DNA from: Brotonthovivens ammoniilytica
GTDB taxonomy: Bacteria; Bacillota; Clostridia; Lachnospirales; Lachnospiraceae
Assembly: GCF_025566885.1 (NCBI RefSeq)
Contig: NZ_JAOQJQ010000007.1
Coordinates: forward strand, 62,001-126,000
Reading direction: 5' to 3'
Length of the DNA: 64,000 nt
Every line of letters begins with the position of its first letter. Position 1 is the first letter of the stretch. The notes below the pieces were generated by a model. The model did not search any database. It worked only from the letters and a program-made list of their open reading frames with translations, and was not told the origin of the DNA. Shown here in pieces: positions 24,535 through 32,830 of this stretch. The position numbers and the translations under genes are program-made.

Positions 24535-24684
24535 AATCCTGCCACAGCAGGATTCTCCGCCTGCGGCGGGTCGCTTTTGCCACATAACTCTGCTCCGCCG
24601 CAGTGCGATCCTCAGCGGAGCGTTTTTTGCTCTATAGGAATCAGTACTTTTCAGCTTTATCACAACACAGTATTTTCTATAGAG
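24535..24684. repeat. Family I hairpin repeat, copy B
   Basis: The most complete copy: AATCCTGCCACAGCAGGATT hairpin, CCGCCTGCGGCGG, CTCCGCCGCAGTGCGATC...CAGCGGAG, then the CTCTATAGGAA...TTCTATAGAG module. Same orientation as the others. It fills the rpmF-plsX gap. Confidence 0.85.
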
Positions 24685-24686
24685 CA

Positions 24687-24718
24687 AAAAAAATAAAGCG
24701 GAACCCTCCGCTTTATTT
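24687..24718 (-). terminator. Rho-independent terminator of rpmF
   Basis: A 12-bp perfect stem (AAATAAAGCGGA, 24691-24702, with 24707-24718) has a 4-nt loop and is followed leftward by a T run (24690-24684). It lies 13 bp after the rpmF stop. Confidence 0.9.
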
Positions 24719-24731
24719 CTTCGTTTCATCA

Positions 24732-24911
24732 TTAATCTACTGTGATAATCTCTTTTTTGTTATAAGAACCACATTTCTTACATACTCTGTGAGGAACCAT
24801 TAATTCTCCACATTTGCTGCATTTCACTAAAGTAGGAGCACTCATTTTCCAGTTTGCTCTTCTTCTATCTCTTCTTCCTTTAGAAGATTTATTTTTTGGA
24901 CAAATAGACAT
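24732..24911 (-). CDS. rpmF: 50S ribosomal protein L32
   Basis: 59 residues from the ATG at 24911, 7 nt after GGAGG; the frame stays open further upstream but without a usable start. The N-terminus SICPKNKSSKGRRDRRRANW is typical. Four cysteines (CSKCG and CKKCG) form a zinc ribbon, the C+ type of L32. rpmF usually neighbours plsX and the DUF177 gene yceD; yceD is absent here. Confidence 0.97.
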   Translation of the reverse strand: MSICPKNKSSKGRRDRRRANWKMSAPTLVKCSKCGELMVPHRVCKKCGSYNKKEIITVD

Positions 24912-24935
24912 GTTTACACCTCCATTTACAAACAA

Positions 24936-24965
24936 TCTATACTTGTTAAACTGCCAGTCTAACAA
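24936..24965 (-). promoter_or_regulatory. Promoter of rpmF
   Basis: Reading leftward: TTGTTA (24965-24960), 18 bp, TATAGA (24941-24936), 25 bp before the start codon. Confidence 0.55.
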
Positions 24966-25098
24966 TGTACGGCAATTTTCTAATCACACTTAAGCTATTA
25001 TACATACCAGCGGTATGTTTGTCAATGTATTTCTTCATCATTTTTATAACCGGGTCATGGGGAATTTACTTTTTCATGCAGCCCATTTTTACAACATC

Positions 25099-25803
25099 TC
25101 AGTGGGAATCTTCATCTTTAAACACCGGAGTTAACTCATCTTCCTGTTGTGGTTCTTCCAGAGGTTCCAGTCCCCAGACCATCCGGTAATCATCTTCATT
25201 CATATAATGAGAAAAAACTTTTTCCATTATTTTTAAAATGCAGAATACTGCCAGTCCCGGCGTGATAACAACTACAAATTTCAGCCAGACCGTAAGATAA
25301 ATAAATACGCCCATGATGATTCCCATAACAATGGTGCTGAGCAGATGGCGCACTACCAGATAAAGACAGTTCCTCAGAATAACCCTGGCCGGATCATTGA
25401 ACCGGATATTATAAGCAAACACATACATCCCCCAGAGGAACACGTATACAAACATCAGGTAAAACATTATATAGTACATGCCAAGTCCCGATGTCCCGTT
25501 AGAATCCCAGTCCAGCTGAAACAGGTACCGTCCAATGCCAAAGAAGATCAATCCCAGTACAGCAACCACAATCCAGCATTTAGTGCCTTTTTTAAAGTTA
25601 TCTTTAAAGCTGTCCCGAAAAACCTTCCATGTCTCCTGATCCTTACGATACAAAACCCTGTGGACGGTCCGATATGCCGCACTGCAGGATGCACCGATGG
25701 TAAAAACCGGAATGGAACATACAATCCAGAAAATACTGATCAGAAACATATTTTTAATGTAAAACCCCAAGCCAGCGGCTGTTGTCTGTCCTGTTTTCTC
25801 CAT
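25099..25803 (-). CDS. DUF624 (YesL-like) membrane protein
   Basis: 234 residues from the ATG at 25803 behind GGGAG; a GTG at 25836 is inside a repeat and has no SD. Four to five hydrophobic helices are visible, with the family opening FWIVCSIPVFTIGASCSAAYRT (shown as FWIVCSIPVFTIGA then AAYRT). YesL-type proteins often sit beside carbohydrate ABC transporters, but none is here. It is paired with a second DUF624 gene just upstream. The tail is acidic and cytoplasmic. Function unknown. Confidence 0.85.
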   Translation of the reverse strand: MEKTGQTTAAGLGFYIKNMFLISIFWIVCSIPVFTIGASCSAAYRTVHRVLYRKDQETWKVFRDSFKDNFKKGTKCWIVVAVLGLIFFGIGRYLFQLDWDSNGTSGLGMYYIMFYLMFVYVFLWGMYVFAYNIRFNDPARVILRNCLYLVVRHLLSTIVMGIIMGVFIYLTVWLKFVVVITPGLAVFCILKIMEKVFSHYMNEDDYRMVWGLEPLEEPQQEDELTPVFKDEDSH

Positions 25804-25827
25804 AATTTCTCCCGTCTTTCTATATTT

Positions 25828-25870
25828 GTTACTCACCGCCTGCAGAGGCGGAAGTCATCCCCTATCTGAT
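25828..25870. repeat. Family III short repeat, copy 1
   Basis: About 43 bp with the palindrome CCGCCTGCAGAGGCGG in the middle. A second copy at 62638-62680 matches at about 38 of 43 positions. This copy runs through the stop codon of the upstream DUF624 gene, so it supplies that protein's last residues. Confidence 0.65.
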
Positions 25871-26590
25871 ATAATCATCTCCGCCTGAGCCGTGGAGAAT
25901 TTCATCTGCCCGGTCTTCTAACTGCTGATCGTAAATTTCCTTTTCATCTCTGTAACGTTCTTTGCGCTTTTCCCAGTCTTTCGGATCTGTATACTCTTTT
26001 AATACCTTCTCCAGCAGTACAGAATGCAGGAAGGATATTAATACAGGCAGAGCCACAACAGAAATGGGAACCGCATATAAAATCAGGCCGCATACAATAA
26101 ACAGGCCGAAAATTGCCAGGGAGCGCACCGGATGGGTAATCATCATTATATAAGATGTCTTAAAGGAAGTTCGTTTATCATCCCCGTCGAAGAAAGATAT
26201 ATACGGAAAAATATAGGAACACCATACCAGCACCAGCAGAAATACTACTGCAAGCAGTCCCAGCACAACCATAGCCATTGTTTTATTTCTCAAGGAATGA
26301 TTCATGAGATAAAAATTCACCATAATCAGTACGATTGCCGCCAAAAATGGAATCCATACAGCCACAGATTTCTTAAACTGTTTTCGAAACTCTTTGAAAA
26401 ACTCTTTTGCAGGATATCCCAGATCATGTCTTAACACCCAGTCGGCGGTATGATACAGCGCCCTTGAGGATGCTCCTATGGTAAATACCGGAACACACAG
26501 AACCAGCCAGAGCAGACTGATTAAAACGGTACCTGTAATTTTTTGAACAACAGAAATAAATTTTCCATTATATTCATATTTCAGTTTCAA
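25862..26590 (-). CDS. DUF624 (YesL-like) membrane protein, second copy
   Basis: 242 residues starting at a TTG (26590) placed 7 nt after GGAGG; a TTG at 26605 would overlap the SD. Several membrane helices are visible, with the family motif LLWLVLCVPVFTIGASSRALY. The charged C-terminus (KRKERYRDEKEIYDQQL) is cytoplasmic. It shares the fold but has modest identity with its neighbour, so an old duplication. Its last codons overlap the family-III repeat. The pair probably forms a small operon of unknown role. Confidence 0.85.
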   Translation of the reverse strand: MKLKYEYNGKFISVVQKITGTVLISLLWLVLCVPVFTIGASSRALYHTADWVLRHDLGYPAKEFFKEFRKQFKKSVAVWIPFLAAIVLIMVNFYLMNHSLRNKTMAMVVLGLLAVVFLLVLVWCSYIFPYISFFDGDDKRTSFKTSYIMMITHPVRSLAIFGLFIVCGLILYAVPISVVALPVLISFLHSVLLEKVLKEYTDPKDWEKRKERYRDEKEIYDQQLEDRADEILHGSGGDDYIR

Positions 26591-26627
26591 AATGTTTTCC
26601 TCCAAGCTTCTCTGTAATTTTTAAAAA

Positions 26628-26742
26628 ATCGCTTTTGCGACATGATTCCACTCCGCCGCAGTGCGATCATCAGCGGAGCGTTTTTTTCTCTATAGGAATC
26701 GGTACTTTTCAGCTTTATCACAACACGGTATTTCCTATAGAG
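26628..26742. repeat. Family I hairpin repeat, copy C
   Basis: It lacks the first hairpin of copy B but has CTCCGCCGCAGTGCGATC...CAGCGGAG and the full CTCTATAGGAA...TTCCTATAGAG module. It abuts the ackA terminator. Confidence 0.85.
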
Positions 26743-26779
26743 CAAAAGGAGTGTTGAACCTTCAACACTCCTTTTGCTC
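26740..26779. terminator. Terminator of ackA
   Basis: A perfect 19-bp inverted repeat (GAGCAAAAGGAGTGTTGAA, 26740-26758, with 26761-26779) and a 2-nt centre, 11 bp after the ackA stop. A and T runs flank the GC-rich core, so it can work in both directions. Confidence 0.85.
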
Positions 26780-26790
26780 CATATTTATCC

Positions 26791-27978
26791 TTAAATCAAA
26801 GCAACTGTTTCTCTTGCAATTGCAAGTTCTTCATTTGTAGGAATGACACAAACTTTCACTTTAGAATCTGCTGTGGAAATCACATTGTCGTCGCCGCGTT
26901 TTCCGTTTGCCTCAGCATCCAGCTTAATTCCAAGATATCCAAGATATGATAATACTTTTTCACGAACAATAGGCGCATTCTCGCCAATGCCGGCTGTAAA
27001 GGCAATTGCATCTACGCCATTCATAGCGGCCACATAAGAACCGATATATTTTGCTACCCGGTAGCTGAATACATCAAGAGCAATTTCGGCCAGTTTATTT
27101 CCTGCTTCCATGCCATCCTCAAGATCGCGGAAATCACTGGATAATTTTGAAATACCCTGAACGCCGGATTTTTTGTTTAATACTTCCATAACACCTGCAA
27201 TATCCAGGTTTTCTTTCTTCGCAATAAATTCCATAATTGCAGGATCTATATCTCCGGAACGGGTTCCCATTACAAGGCCTTCTAAAGGAGTTAATCCCAT
27301 AGATGTATCTACACATTTACCGTTTAATACAGCACTGATAGATGCTCCGTTTCCAAGATGGGCAACAATAATTTTAGAATCATTCAGATCCATGCCCAGA
27401 AACTCTGCCGTATGTTTTGATACAAAGCTGTGGCTTGTCCCGTGGAAACCATATCTTCTTACTTTATAATTTTCATAATATTCATAAGGAAGGCCGTACA
27501 GATAAGCTTTTGCAGGCATTGTCTGATGGAAAGCGGTATCAAATACGCCAACCATTGGTACGCCCGGCATCAGCTCCTTGCAGGCATTAATCCCGATCAG
27601 GTTTGCAGGATTATGTAATGGTGCAAGATCATTGCATTCTTCTACTGCTTTCAGCATATCATCTGTAATAACAGCAGAGGAAGCGAATTTCTCGCCGCCG
27701 TGTACCACTCTGTGTCCCACTGCATTTACTTCATCAAGGCTTTTAATGGCACCTGTTTTTTCATTTACCAGAGCATCCAGCACCATCTGGATGGCCTCTT
27801 TATGTGTAGGCATTGCAGCCTCTGTGATCTCTTTGTCAAGACCTGTTTTCTGATAGGTAAGTCTCCCGTCAATACCGATTCTCTCACAAAGTCCTTTTGC
27901 AAGCACTTCTTCTGTATCAGAATTAATTAACTGATACTTCAGGGAAGAGCTTCCGCAATTGATTACTAAAACATTCAT
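26791..27978 (-). CDS. ackA: Acetate kinase
   Basis: 395 residues of the ASKHA fold. Signatures are VLVINCGSSSLKYQLI at the N-terminus, MVGVFDTAFHQTMP, the HGTSH motif with catalytic residues, and TAGIGENAP near the C-terminus. It makes ATP from acetyl phosphate in fermentation. The usual partner pta is not adjacent. A strong promoter lies at 28033-28060 and a terminator follows, so it is monocistronic. Confidence 0.98.
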   Translation of the reverse strand: MNVLVINCGSSSLKYQLINSDTEEVLAKGLCERIGIDGRLTYQKTGLDKEITEAAMPTHKEAIQMVLDALVNEKTGAIKSLDEVNAVGHRVVHGGEKFASSAVITDDMLKAVEECNDLAPLHNPANLIGINACKELMPGVPMVGVFDTAFHQTMPAKAYLYGLPYEYYENYKVRRYGFHGTSHSFVSKHTAEFLGMDLNDSKIIVAHLGNGASISAVLNGKCVDTSMGLTPLEGLVMGTRSGDIDPAIMEFIAKKENLDIAGVMEVLNKKSGVQGISKLSSDFRDLEDGMEAGNKLAEIALDVFSYRVAKYIGSYVAAMNGVDAIAFTAGIGENAPIVREKVLSYLGYLGIKLDAEANGKRGDDNVISTADSKVKVCVIPTNEELAIARETVALI

Positions 27979-28032
27979 TATTATTTACTCCCTTCGCTTT
28001 TCTTTGGATTCTCCAAAAAACATATCAGTTTC

Positions 28033-28060
28033 ATTATAGTACAATCTTTGAAATTGGCAA
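28033..28060 (-). promoter_or_regulatory. Promoter of ackA
   Basis: Reading leftward: TTGCCA (28060-28055), 16 bp, perfect TATAAT (28038-28033). The leader is about 48 nt with SD AGGGAG. The AT-rich 28061-28221 stretch must also hold the promoter of the divergent LysR gene, for which no clear -35/-10 pair was seen. Confidence 0.75.
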
Positions 28061-28221
28061 GTAATTTCCCCGGACAATATAAAAAAAATACAAAAAAATT
28101 TCGATCTTTGTAAATATTAAAAACTTTTGCTTAAAACTGTAATGTTTTTTCTATTATTATATGAGATTTTTTTGTATCATAAAAGTACATTTTTCTGTTA
28201 AATAGCGTCTGGAGGATTACT

Positions 28222-29106
28222 ATGTCTTTAAATTATGATTATTATCATATCTTTTATCATGTTGCTGAAAATAAAAGTCTGACTGCAGCAGCAAATCAGC
28301 TGTTTCTTTCCCAATCTACAGTCAGCCGTTCTATACAGAATCTGGAGCACGAACTAGGATGCACGCTTTTACTGCGTTCAAAGCAGGGCATTTCACTGAC
28401 AGAAGAAGGAAGTTTCCTATACGATTATGTCAAAAAAGCCTTTGCTTATATTTCTTATGCAGAAAACCACCTGCATAATATACAGAAGTTAAACAGCGGC
28501 TTCCTGCGCATTGGTGCCACAGAACTGACACTACAGTATTTTCTGCTCTCCCATCTTGAGACCTTTGAAGCAAAGTATCCCGGTATCCATATGGAGCTTT
28601 CCTTCCAAATTCCAAAGGAAGCCTTTCAGCTTTTAAATTCGGGACTTCTTGATATTGCGATTCTGACAACCCCATTTTCAGAGAATGATTCCATACAAAA
28701 ATATCCTCTGATGAATTTTAGTGATATTTTAATTGCCAGTCCCCAATACGAACATCTAAAACATAAGGTTCTGGATTTTTCTCAGCTGCAAAACGAACCT
28801 TTTATTGTCATGGAACATGGTACCAGCGCACGTCTTTACATTGACGAGGTCTGTTCCTCACTGGATATCACCTATTTTCCCAAATATGAGGTTGGTTCCA
28901 TGCCCCTTATTGTTTCTATGGTGGAACGAAACCTTGGTATCGGCTTTGTCCCGGAAATCTTCGTACATGAGAAATTGAAAAAAGGGAAACTGATACAACT
29001 GCAATTAAAAACACCTCTGCCAAGCCGCCAGATCTGCGCTTTTACCAGTAAGGCATTTCCGGTTCACTCAGTCAGAGATGTTTTTTTAAAACAACTCTGC
29101 AAATAG
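28222..29106 (+). CDS. LysR-family transcriptional regulator
   Basis: 294 residues. The N-terminal winged helix reads YYHIFYHVAENKSLTAAANQ and LSQSTVSRSIQNLEHELG, then a LysR effector domain from about residue 90. It is divergent from ackA and convergent with sufE, which ends 2 bp away. LysR genes usually regulate a divergent neighbour, so ackA is a possible target. SD is GGAGG. Confidence 0.9.
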   Translation: MSLNYDYYHIFYHVAENKSLTAAANQLFLSQSTVSRSIQNLEHELGCTLLLRSKQGISLTEEGSFLYDYVKKAFAYISYAENHLHNIQKLNSGFLRIGATELTLQYFLLSHLETFEAKYPGIHMELSFQIPKEAFQLLNSGLLDIAILTTPFSENDSIQKYPLMNFSDILIASPQYEHLKHKVLDFSQLQNEPFIVMEHGTSARLYIDEVCSSLDITYFPKYEVGSMPLIVSMVERNLGIGFVPEIFVHEKLKKGKLIQLQLKTPLPSRQICAFTSKAFPVHSVRDVFLKQLCK

Positions 29107-29108
29107 TA

Positions 29109-29552
29109 CTATTCACAACTATCTGCAAATTTTTTTATTTTCCTTATAATCAGCTGCATTCCTTTATAGCGGTCTGTAGAAATCTGCCGGGCAATGTCCG
29201 TTTTATCCATAAAAGTAATATCAGCCCGGCGGACTTCTTCTGGCGTTCGATGATGAAACAGTGCAGTGATTACACCAACAATCCCCTTCACAATAAGACT
29301 TTCACTGTCCGCCCGGACTGATATTTTTCCGTTTTCATACCCCAGCACCAGCCATAATTTTGCCTGGCAGCTATGTATTCTATTTTCCTCAGTCCGCTCT
29401 GTTTCGTATAGTTTTTCCATATCAGAGGTTAACTCTAACAGCGCCTGATACTGAATCAGCCAGTCTTCCAGTTCATTAAACTCCTGTATAAACTCCTGTT
29501 CTTCTTCTGCGATTGTCCTGACTTTTTTCTCCTCTGCCATTGCTGTACTCAT
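29109..29552 (-). CDS. sufE: SufE-family sulfur acceptor protein
   Basis: 147 residues from the ATG at 29552, 7 nt after GGAGG. The sulfur-accepting Cys is in NRIHSCQAKLWLV, followed by DSESLIVKGIVGVITALFHH and RTPEEV, the SufE/CsdE pattern. SufE takes persulfide sulfur from a cysteine desulfurase of the SufS type. No desulfurase gene is near. The gene follows a small carrier-like protein with 1 bp between stop and start, and a FucI-like gene before that, an unusual context for SufE. Confidence 0.88.
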   Translation of the reverse strand: MSTAMAEEKKVRTIAEEEQEFIQEFNELEDWLIQYQALLELTSDMEKLYETERTEENRIHSCQAKLWLVLGYENGKISVRADSESLIVKGIVGVITALFHHRTPEEVRRADITFMDKTDIARQISTDRYKGMQLIIRKIKKFADSCE

Positions 29553-29553
29553 A

Positions 29554-29964
29554 TTACTGCCTCCCTGCCTCAAACACTGCTCTGGCAATATCCTGTGTCG
29601 TTTCAAAATATGCTGTCTTTTCTACAGGAAAAGTGATGCCAAACCCTTTCTGAATCGCCATATACAAAAGTATTTTCTTATTCATGGAAGAAGTAACTCC
29701 GTCGCAGGAAGCCGCACTGTCAGCTTTAAAAGCATCCTGTTTTTCCAGCTGGACAGCCTTTGCCACACTCAGTTCAGAAAGTTCTGAAATATCATAAATT
29801 CCCTGTGCAGTCTCATGCAGAAGATATTTATACAGTATAAACTGATATAAATCCTCATGGAGCAGTTCCGGGGTATGGTAGACTGTCCGCTGCATCTTTT
29901 CCAGAAGTGCAGCGGCAGCCTGACGGCTTTGTAATAATGTTTTATTTACTTTCAGGATACTCAT
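29554..29964 (-). CDS. Small helical protein with acyl-carrier-like C-terminal half
   Basis: 136 residues; I recognise no named family. The C-terminal stretch (KKILLYMAIQKGFGITFP, VEKTAYFETTQDIARAV) aligns by eye with helices 2-4 of ACP (QILMGVEDEFGIEIP, PEQADQIVTVSDAFEKI in this window's acpP). The place of the ACP DSL motif reads SCDGVTSS, with a Cys and an Asp just before it. The N-terminal half is helical and has no clear relative. It overlaps the FucI-like gene by 4 bp and is 1 bp from sufE, so the three are coupled. It could be a carrier or a partner of SufE; this is inference. Confidence 0.6.
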   Translation of the reverse strand: MSILKVNKTLLQSRQAAAALLEKMQRTVYHTPELLHEDLYQFILYKYLLHETAQGIYDISELSELSVAKAVQLEKQDAFKADSAASCDGVTSSMNKKILLYMAIQKGFGITFPVEKTAYFETTQDIARAVFEAGRQ

Positions 29965-31496
29965 GCGGTAACGACTTCCAGACCATATGCCTTGCCAAGC
30001 ATAATCAGTTCTTTTGTATAATCACCGTACACAAGCGGACAATGATTTCCAAAATTAATTTGTTTATAGAAGAAATCTTCCTGGTCTTCTACTGTAAAAA
30101 ATACTCCCTGATCACAATTCATTCTATCATAACCAGCCCCTCCACAAATCGTTGCTTTTGCCACAAATAATTGATTACCATCCGGCGAAATTTTTGCCAG
30201 TGTAATTTCCTGTCCATTATCCTGGCCAAAATCATAACGGAACGTTGCACCGAATCCGCCGTGTGCAAATGGTGCAATACCATAAGATCCTGTCTTAGCT
30301 GAAAGACCTTTTAACTTTCTGTTTGGCGTAGAATGGAAGGACAAATAAAGATTTGCCCGATCTGCATCTTTGATATTTTGAATATCATCTTCTCCTATAT
30401 TCTGCAAAGTAACCATTTTGCCGTCTTCATCATAATATACACAATTGGTATTTCCCATATATGGTGCTTTTCCGGACAGGTTTGTCAGCATTACCATAGT
30501 TACCAGCGAATTGATATCAAATTCACATGCAGAAGGAATACCCTGTTCATTATTTAATGAGTGTGTCAGACAAAATGTAATCTGTTCTTCATTCATTCTT
30601 CTTGTAGAACAGATATCCGGACATGGAATAGTAAACGCATTACAATCATTAAATTCCATGAGTTTCTGAACGGTTACATATGCTACTACAGATTTTTTCA
30701 GTTTCTCCCTTTCCATTTTATTAAACTGAGCGCCTGCAATTAATTCATCTGTTATCTTTTCTACCAGCACCATATCTTCTTCATTAATATTAAGAGCTTT
30801 TCTTCCCGGAAGCGTTGGATTTGTGGTAGGATCCACCATATGTGTCTGATCAATTAACTCATGGGCATTTATATTTCGGAACCGAATTCCGAACTTATCT
30901 GCAATTTCATTGATATTTACAAATGTATCCGGCGTACTGAAAGATGTTGTAGAATTGAATCTGGACGCAAGCAGTACTCTTGTCTCTGCCAAAGCTTTTT
31001 TAGCACGCATTACCCGCAGATGGGTCCGCAGATCGTCCCATGTACGATAAGAGTATGATTCAAGCCCTCTGGCCCGAACAGCGGCTGTATTCAATGCCGG
31101 ACCACAGCATTGCTGAGGTGCAACTCCCATAGGTTTCTTATAACGCTGTGCAAACTCCAGATATAGATCTCCTCTTCCGATTCCGGTAGAAAAAATAAAA
31201 AAATCTACCTGTTCAATATCCTCTGCCATCTTTAAAAACATATCTTCCTTCGTTACAAACCAGTCATCTCTTTCCACATAAATAGGATCAAGAATCTCAA
31301 TCCCATCCATTGTAATATTTTTCGAAATATTATTTTTGAACTTTTTATAAAGTTCCTGAGCCATCATAACCTCATATGACTTTTCCAGCTGCTCTCCTTT
31401 TCCAAATCTGCATGGCCCTTCATATGAATATTCATGAATAATTGCCAGAAATACTGGCCGAACCCGCAACACTACATCTACACTTTTCTTAATCAT
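29961..31496 (-). CDS. L-fucose/L-arabinose isomerase-like protein
   Basis: 511 residues, close to FucI/AraA length. The C-terminal half carries FNDCNAFTIPCPDICSTR and GIPSACEFDINSLVTMVML, resembling the substrate-site region of the fucose isomerase-like superfamily (cf. the GIPAACEGDL-type motif). The N-terminal part, FFIFSTGIGRGDLYLEFAQ, fits the first Rossmann-like domain. Identity to true FucI appears low and no fucose genes are near, so the substrate is open. It is the first gene of a unit with its own promoter and is coupled to the carrier-like gene and sufE. AGGAGG lies 9 nt before the ATG. Confidence 0.6.
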   Translation of the reverse strand: MIKKSVDVVLRVRPVFLAIIHEYSYEGPCRFGKGEQLEKSYEVMMAQELYKKFKNNISKNITMDGIEILDPIYVERDDWFVTKEDMFLKMAEDIEQVDFFIFSTGIGRGDLYLEFAQRYKKPMGVAPQQCCGPALNTAAVRARGLESYSYRTWDDLRTHLRVMRAKKALAETRVLLASRFNSTTSFSTPDTFVNINEIADKFGIRFRNINAHELIDQTHMVDPTTNPTLPGRKALNINEEDMVLVEKITDELIAGAQFNKMEREKLKKSVVAYVTVQKLMEFNDCNAFTIPCPDICSTRRMNEEQITFCLTHSLNNEQGIPSACEFDINSLVTMVMLTNLSGKAPYMGNTNCVYYDEDGKMVTLQNIGEDDIQNIKDADRANLYLSFHSTPNRKLKGLSAKTGSYGIAPFAHGGFGATFRYDFGQDNGQEITLAKISPDGNQLFVAKATICGGAGYDRMNCDQGVFFTVEDQEDFFYKQINFGNHCPLVYGDYTKELIMLGKAYGLEVVTA

Positions 31497-31533
31497 TGGT
31501 AAATACCTCCTGCTTTATGTTTTATGGATTTTA

Positions 31534-31563
31534 TTATATCTGATACTCACTTCTTCTACCAAA
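31534..31563 (-). promoter_or_regulatory. Promoter of the FucI-like/sufE unit
   Basis: Reading leftward: TTGGTA (31563-31558), 18 bp, perfect TATAAT (31539-31534), about 38 bp before the start codon. Confidence 0.65.
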
Positions 31564-31576
31564 TGCATAAATGAAG

Positions 31577-31604
31577 GGATCCATGCAATTAAGCATAGAT
31601 CCCG
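31577..31604 (-). terminator. Terminator after MetE-like gene
   Basis: GGGATC-ATGC arms (31604-31594 with 31587-31577) form an 11-bp stem with one mismatch. The tail (TTCATTT) is only moderately T-rich. It separates the methyltransferase gene from the FucI-like unit. Confidence 0.55.
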
Positions 31605-31626
31605 CAGACCAGCAATATTTGCAGCA

Positions 31627-32751
31627 TTAACTCCAGACTTTCTCTGCAATACTTTTGACCAGTTCTACCTTTCTCCACTGTTCCTCTTCTGTGAGAAGAT
31701 TCCCTTCTTCGGTAGATGAAAAACCGCACTGAGGACTGATACACAGCTGTTTTAACGGAACATATTGCTGTGCTTTGCAGATTTTTTCCACAATTTCCTG
31801 TTCACATTCCAGCTTCGGATCTTTGGATGTAACAAGTCCAAGAACCACCTTCTGATTTCTTATAAAGCGGAGAGGTGCAAAATCTCCTGCCCGGTCAGAA
31901 TCATATTCCAGGAAAAAACCATCCACATGACAGCCCCCAAATAAAATTTCAGCTACCGGCTCATAACCGCCGCTGGAAAACCAGGTAGATCTGAAATTTC
32001 CTCTGCAGACATGCATTGTAATCACCATATCATCCGGTTTTACTTCCAGAATGCGATTCAGCATATCTACATATTTTTGCGCAGTCACATCCAGATCCAA
32101 ACCGCGTTCTGCATATGCCTCGCGTTTGCTCAAATCACAAAACTCTCCCCATGAAGTATCATCAAACTGCAGATAACGACATCCCGCCGCATAAAATGCC
32201 TGAACAGCATCCTGATAGGCCGCTGCAATATCCGCAAACAGGACGTCTTCCTCCCGGTATCTCTCAAGAGGCTTGTAATTCTCTTCTCTGACACAACACA
32301 TTAAATGGAGCATTGACGGAGACGGTATTGTTTGTTTTACAACAGTATTCCCGGCCACAGACTTCATGAATTTAAAATCTTCTAAAAACGGATGCCGGCC
32401 AAACCCAATTTTCCCTGTTATTTTAACAGTAGCAGGTTTTGGCTGTTCTCCTTGAAACTCTACAGACCAGTGTTCTGCGCCAATTTCTGCAACACCTTCT
32501 AATGCTGCAAAAAAATCCAGATGCCAGTAGCGCCTTCTGAACTCACCATCCGTCACAGCCGGCAGACCTGCTTCTTTTTCCTTCATGACCAGTTCTCTGA
32601 CTGCTTCATTTTCAACCGCTGTCAAATCCTTTTTCTTTATTTCTCCTTTTGAAAACTTCTCTCTTGCTTTCTTCAGCTTATCCGGTCTCAAAAAACTTCC
32701 CACCACTTCAAAAGGATATGGTGCTTTTTCCATATTCATATAATTGCTCAT
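31627..32751 (-). CDS. Cobalamin-independent methionine synthase-like protein (YxjG/YxjH type)
   Basis: 374 residues from the ATG at 32751, 7 nt after AGGAGG. It corresponds to the C-terminal barrel of MetE only. FEVVGSFLRPDKL begins it; VTDGEFRRRYWHLDFF, YLQFDDTSWGEF and MHVCRGN (zinc-ligand region with His and Cys) follow, and CISPQCGFSS near the end holds the second Cys. Such short forms use methyl donors other than the usual tri-glutamyl folate or act on other thiols. It lies downstream of, and is probably controlled by, the LysR gene at 32831-33736. Confidence 0.85.
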   Translation of the reverse strand: MSNYMNMEKAPYPFEVVGSFLRPDKLKKAREKFSKGEIKKKDLTAVENEAVRELVMKEKEAGLPAVTDGEFRRRYWHLDFFAALEGVAEIGAEHWSVEFQGEQPKPATVKITGKIGFGRHPFLEDFKFMKSVAGNTVVKQTIPSPSMLHLMCCVREENYKPLERYREEDVLFADIAAAYQDAVQAFYAAGCRYLQFDDTSWGEFCDLSKREAYAERGLDLDVTAQKYVDMLNRILEVKPDDMVITMHVCRGNFRSTWFSSGGYEPVAEILFGGCHVDGFFLEYDSDRAGDFAPLRFIRNQKVVLGLVTSKDPKLECEQEIVEKICKAQQYVPLKQLCISPQCGFSSTEEGNLLTEEEQWRKVELVKSIAEKVWS

Positions 32752-32830
32752 TGCGAATCCTCCTTGCATTTCTCAGGTTACTTTAACATAAGAGGATTAC
32801 TATGCGTTAATACAAATAATCAATCGCCAT

